From positions 1 through 10,087 of the forward strand of contig JAUVQL010000011.1 of NCBI GenBank assembly GCA_030598165.1: a stretch of DNA of 10,087 nt, written 5' to 3'. This DNA comes from Acidobacteriota bacterium (GTDB taxonomy: Bacteria; Acidobacteriota; Vicinamibacteria; Marinacidobacterales; SMYC01). Shown here one piece after another: positions 6,048 to 10,087 of the stretch (position 1 is its first letter; each line of letters begins with the position of its first letter). The notes below the pieces were generated by a model. That model had not been told where the DNA came from. It was given only the letters and a program-made list of their open reading frames with translations, and ran no database searches. Both the position numbers and the translations under genes were made by a program.

Positions 6048-6087
6048 TTGACTGCTTGACTGCTTGACTGCTCGACCGCCCGACTGC
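6048..6087. repeat. Tandem 8-bp repeat, unit TTGACTGC (3 exact plus 2 degenerate)
   Basis: Exact units lie at 6048, 6056 and 6064, followed by TCGACCGC (6072) and CCGACTGC (6080). The array fills nearly all of the 53-base gap between two convergent genes and stops one base before the lipoprotein stop codon (6089-6091). No terminator hairpin is visible in this gap. Confidence 0.85.
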
Positions 6088-6088
6088 T

Positions 6089-6862
6089 TCAGTTCAACTG
6101 GATCTTCAGTGGCGCGTCCAGCCGAACATTCACTTCCGTACCGACGGGCAGTTTGATTTCTTCGCCTGTCGTCGTCAACACGACGGCAGTTCCCCCTGCA
6201 CCACCAATGGCCGCACCGATTGCCGCTCCTTTTTTGCCCCCGATGATTCCACCCACTAGGGCGCCGACGCCGGCACCACCGCCAATGATGGTTGCGTCTT
6301 TTTTCTTGCCCGAGCTAGCCTCCTTGTCGACATAGCTCGTTTTCATGTCCATAACGCCGGCCTGCGTACTGAGTCTATCGAATGTAAATGCCAAGCGGGC
6401 TCTTCCCTTGACCTTGCCGGACGCCTGAACTTCAGTGACCCGACCTTCCACATAGGTACCTTGAGAAAGAACCGGTTCGCCTTTCAGGTAGACAGGGGAG
6501 AGTGTGCGAGCTTGGATTTCGTCACCGACACGATTGACCGAGGTGTCGAGAGCCGTGAGCAGTTCAAGCTCGAATACCGTCCCTTCCGAAATCGTCACCT
6601 CGATGATCTCGGGCTCGGGAGGAGGCGGTTCCTCGTGAGGTGCTCGAGCTTCGGCGGCTGGAGGCGGCGAAGAGCTCGGCCTCTCGGGCCGGCCCTTCTT
6701 AGCGGCAGGCTCAGAGGATTCGGCGGAAGGGTCCTCTATTGGAACCGCCTGGTTTTCGTTGAGGTCCCCGTTGTTGACGTCCGCGCCGCCGCAGGAGCCA
6801 AGAGCAAAGACCAAAACGAGGATCATCAATGGCGAGACGAAATACTGAAACCGCTCCAACAT
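6089..6862 (-). CDS. Glycine-zipper lipoprotein with proline-rich linker
   Basis: The start is ATG 6862, because a perfect AAGGAGG lies five bases upstream; the frame extends further to 6916 but that extension lacks support. The 257-residue product begins with a lipoprotein signal, hydrophobic MILVLVFALGSCGG, with lipobox L-G-S-C and Cys24 as the lipidation site. A disordered Asp-, Glu- and Pro-rich linker runs to about 85. Residues 86-180 look like a beta-rich domain (ISEGTVFELELLTALDTSV, GEPVLSQGTYVEGRVTEV, GRARLAFTFDRL), similar in outline to TrbI/VirB10-like barrels. A charged stretch GKKKDA leads into a glycine zipper (193-224) with many G-x-x-x-G steps, then a final strand pair ending PLKIQLN. 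The arrangement is typical of outer-membrane-associated glycine-zipper proteins common in Acidobacteriota. Role unknown, probably envelope structure. Confidence 0.8.
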   Translation of the reverse strand: MLERFQYFVSPLMILVLVFALGSCGGADVNNGDLNENQAVPIEDPSAESSEPAAKKGRPERPSSSPPPAAEARAPHEEPPPPEPEIIEVTISEGTVFELELLTALDTSVNRVGDEIQARTLSPVYLKGEPVLSQGTYVEGRVTEVQASGKVKGRARLAFTFDRLSTQAGVMDMKTSYVDKEASSGKKKDATIIGGGAGVGALVGGIIGGKKGAAIGAAIGGAGGTAVVLTTTGEEIKLPVGTEVNVRLDAPLKIQLN

Positions 6863-6965
6863 GACAGCCTCCTTTACAGAATGCTCTGTGGTCACGAGCC
6901 TCATTCTCCGGCACACCTATAACATGATCAACCAAAGGCGCACCCGCCGCAGTGATATAGATCAT

Positions 6966-6982
6966 TCGGGCGCGCCGCCCGA
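6966..6982. other. GC-rich 7-bp hairpin in the lipoprotein/kinase divergent spacer
   Basis: TCGGGCG (6966-6972) pairs with CGCCCGA (6976-6982) around the loop CGC. It is the most stable short hairpin noticed in the window. No T run follows on either strand, so it is not a typical terminator. It lies four bases from the octamer array at 6987. Confidence 0.5.
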
Positions 6983-6986
6983 GGAA

Positions 6987-7018
6987 TTCAAGAACTCAAG
7001 AACTCAAGAACTCAGGAA
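6987..7018. repeat. Tandem 8-bp repeat, unit TTCTTGAR on the minus strand
   Basis: On the plus strand the units are TTCAAGAA (6987), CTCAAGAA (6995), CTCAAGAA (7003) and the degenerate CTCAGGAA (7011). Their complement is the same TTCTTGAR unit found at 528-567 in the opposite orientation. The array lies in the spacer between divergent genes, about 60 bases upstream of the GTG at 7077. No clear sigma70 boxes are visible in this spacer. Confidence 0.85.
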
Positions 7019-7076
7019 GAAAAGGAGCTGCTATGTTACACTGTGACACCAAGATACCCCTGGTCAGGAGATTAAC

Positions 7077-7559
7077 GTGAACATTACGAGCGTTCGCCTC
7101 GAGTTTCCTTCCGATAGCAATATTATTCTTGGGATGTCCCACTTCATCAAAACCGTAGAAGATCTCTACGAGGCCATGGTCACTTCGGTGCCCACCGCTC
7201 GCTTTGGCATCGGATTCTGCGAAGCTTCGCAGGATCGCCTGGTGCGGGTGGATGGCAACGACGAAGAGCTCGAGAACCTCGCCGCCAGAAACGCTTTAGC
7301 AATTGGTGCAGGCCACAGCTTCCTAATCATCATGAAGGAAGCCTTCCCCATCAACGTTTTGCCTCGTATAAGGGAGTGCCCGGAAGTCTGTCGTATATTC
7401 TGCGCCACCGCGAATCCCGTTGAGGTGCTCGTGGTCGATACAAAACAAGGACGTGGCATCGTTGGCGTCGTTGACGGTCTAGGTCCCTTGGGAATAGAGG
7501 CCGAAGAAGACATCAAGAAAAGAAAGAGCTTTCTGAGACAAATCGGCTACAAACGATAG
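7077..7559 (+). CDS. Adenosine-specific kinase family protein (PF04008/DUF355 type)
   Basis: This compact family, best known from archaea and thermophiles, is described as an adenosine-specific kinase; in vivo data are sparse. The 160-residue product matches the family nearly end to end: [19 protein letters not shown] (17-35), [20 protein letters not shown] (43-62), [20 protein letters not shown] (72-91), [20 protein letters not shown] (92-111), [20 protein letters not shown] (112-131) and a terminal [18 protein letters not shown]. No classical P-loop is present, as expected, since the family has its own fold. The start is GTG 7077, with CAGGAG six bases upstream. Its stop is separated by one base from the stop of the convergent DnaB-like gene. 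There is no other purine gene nearby. Confidence 0.88.
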   Translation: MNITSVRLEFPSDSNIILGMSHFIKTVEDLYEAMVTSVPTARFGIGFCEASQDRLVRVDGNDEELENLAARNALAIGAGHSFLIIMKEAFPINVLPRIRECPEVCRIFCATANPVEVLVVDTKQGRGIVGVVDGLGPLGIEAEEDIKKRKSFLRQIGYKR

Positions 7560-7560
7560 G

Positions 7561-8943
7561 TTACTGTTCGACAAACTTGTAGATTGTCGGACGATACATC
7601 AAACGGACGATCGTCGGCGACTCACCGGCCCGGTTGATTCTCAGGCTGACGCCCTCTCCATCACTTTCACTGAGCTCCGCTGCAAAATCTGCGTCAGTAG
7701 CCGACAGCATCTTTTTGTCACTGGTTGCGGCCACCACCAACACATCCAACGAATCTGAGAGTGCCTTCAATTCCGTAACTTTGGCCTTGGTGGAAGCGTT
7801 CGACTCTAGCTTTTCCAGGGAGTCGATGACGACAACTCCCGTCGCATCTTCTGCGGACTCGACTAACTGTCGTCCCAAATCCCTGAGCTGGTCGAGGTTA
7901 GTACTCGCAGAACCCTCGACGACGAAAACGCGCTTCAACCAGCCTGCAGCTTTGCGACCATTCCGATCCACTGCCTCCCAGTCTTGCGAATCCTTCTTGA
8001 GTCGACCTCTTTCGATGTCTTTCGCGGGGACGCCCGACAGACGGGCTAGAGTCCATATCCGGAGGAGCGCTTTTGTCGTTCCAAAGGATAGGAAGAGGCA
8101 TGGAACCTTCGTCTTGATCGCAATTTGATCAGTGAGCTGCTTCAAAAAACCAGCGCACCGTTCTTGGTCTTCATCGACCAGAACCATGAGGCCAGTCGAA
8201 AGTCCTCCCGCTTCTTCGTCGATACCGACGAAGCCTGTCTCGAAGCTTTTGCCCTGTCGCGAGGCAAGGTCGTCCAAATAGTCCGCCCAATCATCCCCTT
8301 CAGAGGATAAGGCGGTGGACTTTGCCTTCTTAGGTGCGGCCTTTGCTGGAGCCTTGACCGGCGGACCCGTCTTGCTGACGATCTTGGGCGTTGCTGTTCT
8401 AGACTTGACCTGAGTCACGTTTACGGCGGGACTGGACGAAGAGGCAGCGCCCTTTGACTGACCCGAATCCTTAGACGCTGGCTTGCTCTTGGGTGGCGCC
8501 ACGACATCCGGAGAGCTCGATGACGACGCTCGCTCTCGACTTCCGGCCGTATCAGCGGTATTCACCTCACCGCGGGACCGTTCCTTCATGTGCTTAATCC
8601 ACTTGTTCAGCTCCTCTAGTTCCGGTAATTCGCCACGGAAGAAATCCTCTATGAACCAGTCTTCGGGAACGTCGATAGATTTGTGACGGAGCTCTTCCTC
8701 CAAGGCGGTGTAGACCACGTAGTCCCCGCGACGGTGCATTTCGATGATTTCAGTAAACAACGCTTTGTTGACAGGAAAGTAGAAATCGTCCTCAGAAAGT
8801 GTATCGAGGATCCGGTACTTGAGCTCGGAGCCAGTTGCGTTCACCGTTAAGCAGAGCGTTCGGAGAACCGAAGTCTCGAGGTTAAGCAGATCGCTGTAAT
8901 CACCCATACCCATTTGGGGGGATTGCTCCGATGTCTCGGACAT
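7561..8943 (-). CDS. DnaB-helicase-like protein with degenerate ATPase site (putative pseudo-helicase)
   Basis: The 460-residue product keeps the DnaB two-domain plan. Residues ~16-120 match the DnaB N-domain (LNLETSVLRTL, LSEDDFYFPVNKALFTEII, RRGDYVVYTALEEELRHK). Residues ~125-215 are a Ser/Pro/Ala/Lys-rich linker. Residues ~232-460 follow the RecA-like domain: FETGFVGIDEEAGGLSTG, PCLFLSFGTTKALLRIWTLA, IERGRLKKDSQDW, a Walker B-like VVVIDSLEKL (Asp374), LDVLVVAATSDKK and a closing INRAGESPTIVRLMYRP. The Walker A site, expected at about 256-265, reads VDEDQERCAG with no GK[ST]. The catalytic Glu of the S-L-E-M strand is also missing (LSFGTT). Such a protein should not hydrolyse ATP as a helicase; it may bind partners or DNA. 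A perfect AGGAGG lies five bases before ATG 8943. The reading frame is intact, so this is divergence, not recent decay. Confidence 0.8.
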   Translation of the reverse strand: MSETSEQSPQMGMGDYSDLLNLETSVLRTLCLTVNATGSELKYRILDTLSEDDFYFPVNKALFTEIIEMHRRGDYVVYTALEEELRHKSIDVPEDWFIEDFFRGELPELEELNKWIKHMKERSRGEVNTADTAGSRERASSSSSPDVVAPPKSKPASKDSGQSKGAASSSSPAVNVTQVKSRTATPKIVSKTGPPVKAPAKAAPKKAKSTALSSEGDDWADYLDDLASRQGKSFETGFVGIDEEAGGLSTGLMVLVDEDQERCAGFLKQLTDQIAIKTKVPCLFLSFGTTKALLRIWTLARLSGVPAKDIERGRLKKDSQDWEAVDRNGRKAAGWLKRVFVVEGSASTNLDQLRDLGRQLVESAEDATGVVVIDSLEKLESNASTKAKVTELKALSDSLDVLVVAATSDKKMLSATDADFAAELSESDGEGVSLRINRAGESPTIVRLMYRPTIYKFVEQ

Positions 8944-9222
8944 CTTTGCCTCCTGAATGTCACACTCACTTAAACTGTTGTCGGATTTAGTGTTATGCTA
9001 TATATGCTAGCAGGCACTGTCGAAAGGTGCAAGCATCAATACGATGCACCGAGGCTGACTCGAGACCCGCATGGAAAATGACGCCACACAAGCGGATTTC
9101 ATCAACCTGCGCAAGCTATCTCTCGTTTGCCGGTCCGATATCCACTAGCTTAGGCTGGCTTCTGCCTGGGAATGTGGTGTATACTCCGAAGTAGGTAAAC
9201 CCTGTAAACACAACTGGTAACA
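8944..9222. promoter_or_regulatory. 279-bp divergent regulatory region with direct and inverted repeats
   Basis: The region separates the DnaB-like gene (-) from the TPR-like gene (+). It holds an AT-rich core with a direct repeat of TATGCTA (8994-9000 and 9003-9009). Next comes an inverted repeat, GGTGCA (9026-9031) and TGCACC (9045-9050), whose interior can alternatively pair as GCATC/GATGC. On the minus strand TATATA or TATAGC within the AT-rich core could serve as a -10 box for the DnaB-like gene. On the plus strand TATACT (9180-9185) is a 5-of-6 -10 match about 40 bases before ATG 9223, with no good -35 box. No other gene is convincing here. Confidence 0.4.
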
Positions 9223-10087
9223 ATGCAATTCGGCCACGACAACGAGCTGATCGTCGGCAATCGCACCTACAAGGTGACAACAGACCTGCGTGCCGGCGAT
9301 GTTCCCTTCATCGAGACAACGGTATCCTGCGCCGAGGAGACCATGTTCCGAGAAGCCACGGAAATCCTCGATTTGAGGCCGCTTTCGGAGTATCGCGAAG
9401 AGGTCCTTCGACGGCTGGCGTCCCAACATCAGCGGATTTTCGAGCAAATCAAAAAAGGCGAGCTCATTGGCCCAGGGAAGGAAGACCGAAAGACGGCGTC
9501 TATCGACGACAGATTGTCACATGCCGTTTCTTGCTTGGCTTCCGGCGACTTAGAGTCGGCCGAATTGGAGCTCCAACAACTGCTTTCAGAGGATGCCCAA
9601 GTCGCTGAAGCAAGAGAGCTCTATGATGTAGCGGAGCGTCTGCGCTCGGGCACAAAAGCAACCGGCAACCTCGATGACTTCAAGTCGGCAGCTGAAGTAT
9701 TTGCGGCTGGTAAGCGAGGTCGTGCCATAGAACTATGGAAAAGTTGTCTGGCAAGCGAACCGTCAAACCGGAGCAACCAGCTCGTAGTGCTCCTTTCCAC
9801 AACGCAATCCGCCGATCGGCGAAAGGCGTGGACACAAGAAATACTAGCTTTGGGAAGCACCCTCTTGGCACAAGGACAAACGGCAGAGGCCTACGCTTTG
9901 TTGCTCGTTGCGCAGTCGGCCGAGCAGCAGCCTCAATCCAAGACCCGAGGGCCGACCGGCCCGCCGCCCCCCGCTCTTTTGGAAAACACATCCGACACAC
10001 AACCACCTGAGGTATACGCTTCAGCACTCCATTCAGCCGATGCTGAATCTGACGAGCCATCTCCCCCATCCGAAACACCAAGTGTCA
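9223..10087 (+). CDS. TPR-like helical repeat protein with N-terminal beta domain (partial, runs off the window)
   Basis: The frame is open from ATG 9223 to the window end (288 residues so far); an in-frame TAA at 9205 rules out a longer N-terminus. No good ribosome-binding site is visible. Residues 1-82 form a compact strand-rich domain (ELIVGNRTYKVTTDLRAGD, PFIETTVSCAEETMFREAT) ending in a helix, LRRLASQHQRIFEQIKKGEL. This pattern recalls an N-terminal module often found at the front of TPR, FHA and other large proteins in Acidobacteriota and myxobacteria; the name is not settled in my memory. Residues ~96-235 contain three TPR-like helix pairs (AVSCLASGDLESAELELQQL, SAAEVFAAGKRGRAIELWKS, LGSTLLAQGQTAEAYALLL). 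From about 236 the chain is Pro-, Ser- and Glu-rich and looks disordered. No signal peptide is present, so it is probably cytoplasmic or continues into a membrane segment. Confidence 0.7.
   Translation, partial: MQFGHDNELIVGNRTYKVTTDLRAGDVPFIETTVSCAEETMFREATEILDLRPLSEYREEVLRRLASQHQRIFEQIKKGELIGPGKEDRKTASIDDRLSHAVSCLASGDLESAELELQQLLSEDAQVAEARELYDVAERLRSGTKATGNLDDFKSAAEVFAAGKRGRAIELWKSCLASEPSNRSNQLVVLLSTTQSADRRKAWTQEILALGSTLLAQGQTAEAYALLLVAQSAEQQPQSKTRGPTGPPPPALLENTSDTQPPEVYASALHSADAESDEPSPPSETPSV

Noticed and set aside
6048..6087. Tandem octamers considered as a CRISPR or phage attachment site
   Set aside because: Units are 8 bp, contiguous and without spacers; there is no cas gene, integrase or tRNA nearby.
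6863..6916. Extension of the lipoprotein N-terminus to 6916
   Set aside because: It would bury the lipoprotein signal peptide behind 18 charged residues; the perfect AAGGAGG before ATG 6862 decides the start.
7634..8310. Plus-strand open frames across the DnaB-like gene
   Set aside because: Ser- and Arg-rich mirror frames of the real gene with no recognisable domain.
9071..9148. 25-codon open frame starting MENDATQADF in the divergent spacer
   Set aside because: It is very short, with no ribosome-binding site and no recognisable feature; a chance frame is more likely.

Overview
The window reads as an ordinary chromosomal segment of a Gram-negative, mid-GC bacterium. The gene set (MglA-type GTPase, bactofilin, archaeal-type adenosine-specific kinase, glycine-zipper lipoprotein, many GTG starts) suggests Acidobacteriota or a deltaproteobacterial or myxobacterial lineage. 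That placement is inferred from protein families, not from a marker gene. No RNA gene, transposase, phage gene, CRISPR array or classical defence gene was found.

Layout. (1) 3-431 (+) is the 3' end of a gene with a C-terminal beta-sandwich, ending in a small hairpin terminator. (2) 598-2340 (-) holds a secreted small beta-barrel protein followed by an MglA-type GTPase with a ~190-residue tail; the GTPase has its own good sigma70-type promoter. (3) 2644-4933 is an envelope module: ccdA (+), lepB signal peptidase I (-) and a TlpA/ResA-like thioredoxin (+). CcdA carries electrons across the membrane and the thioredoxin is its natural acceptor, while LepB processes exported precursors. (4) 5005-6035 (+) is a promoter, a structured leader, a bactofilin and a lysine-rich protein with a duplicated helical unit. 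(5) 6089-6862 (-) is a glycine-zipper lipoprotein. (6) 7077-7559 (+) is an adenosine-specific kinase family protein that converges, one base apart, with (7) 7561-8943 (-), a DnaB-helicase-like protein that has lost its Walker A motif. (8) 9223 to the window edge (+) is a divergently transcribed TPR-like protein, cut off by the window.

Most interesting points. The DnaB-like protein keeps the DnaB N-domain and the outline of the RecA-like domain but lacks the P-loop lysine and the catalytic glutamate; it looks like a pseudo-helicase that has become something else. The protein at 5610-6035 joins a histone-H1-like basic tail to two copies of a ~29-residue unit. Three intergenic gaps carry short tandem arrays with an 8-bp period; two share the same unit, TTCTTGAR, in opposite orientations. 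The MglA-type GTPase has a long disordered tail. Start codons were revised where ribosome-binding sites or family alignment required it (ccdA 2644, lepB 4325, bactofilin 5138, lipoprotein 6862). Family assignments rest on recognising motifs by eye; no database search was possible.
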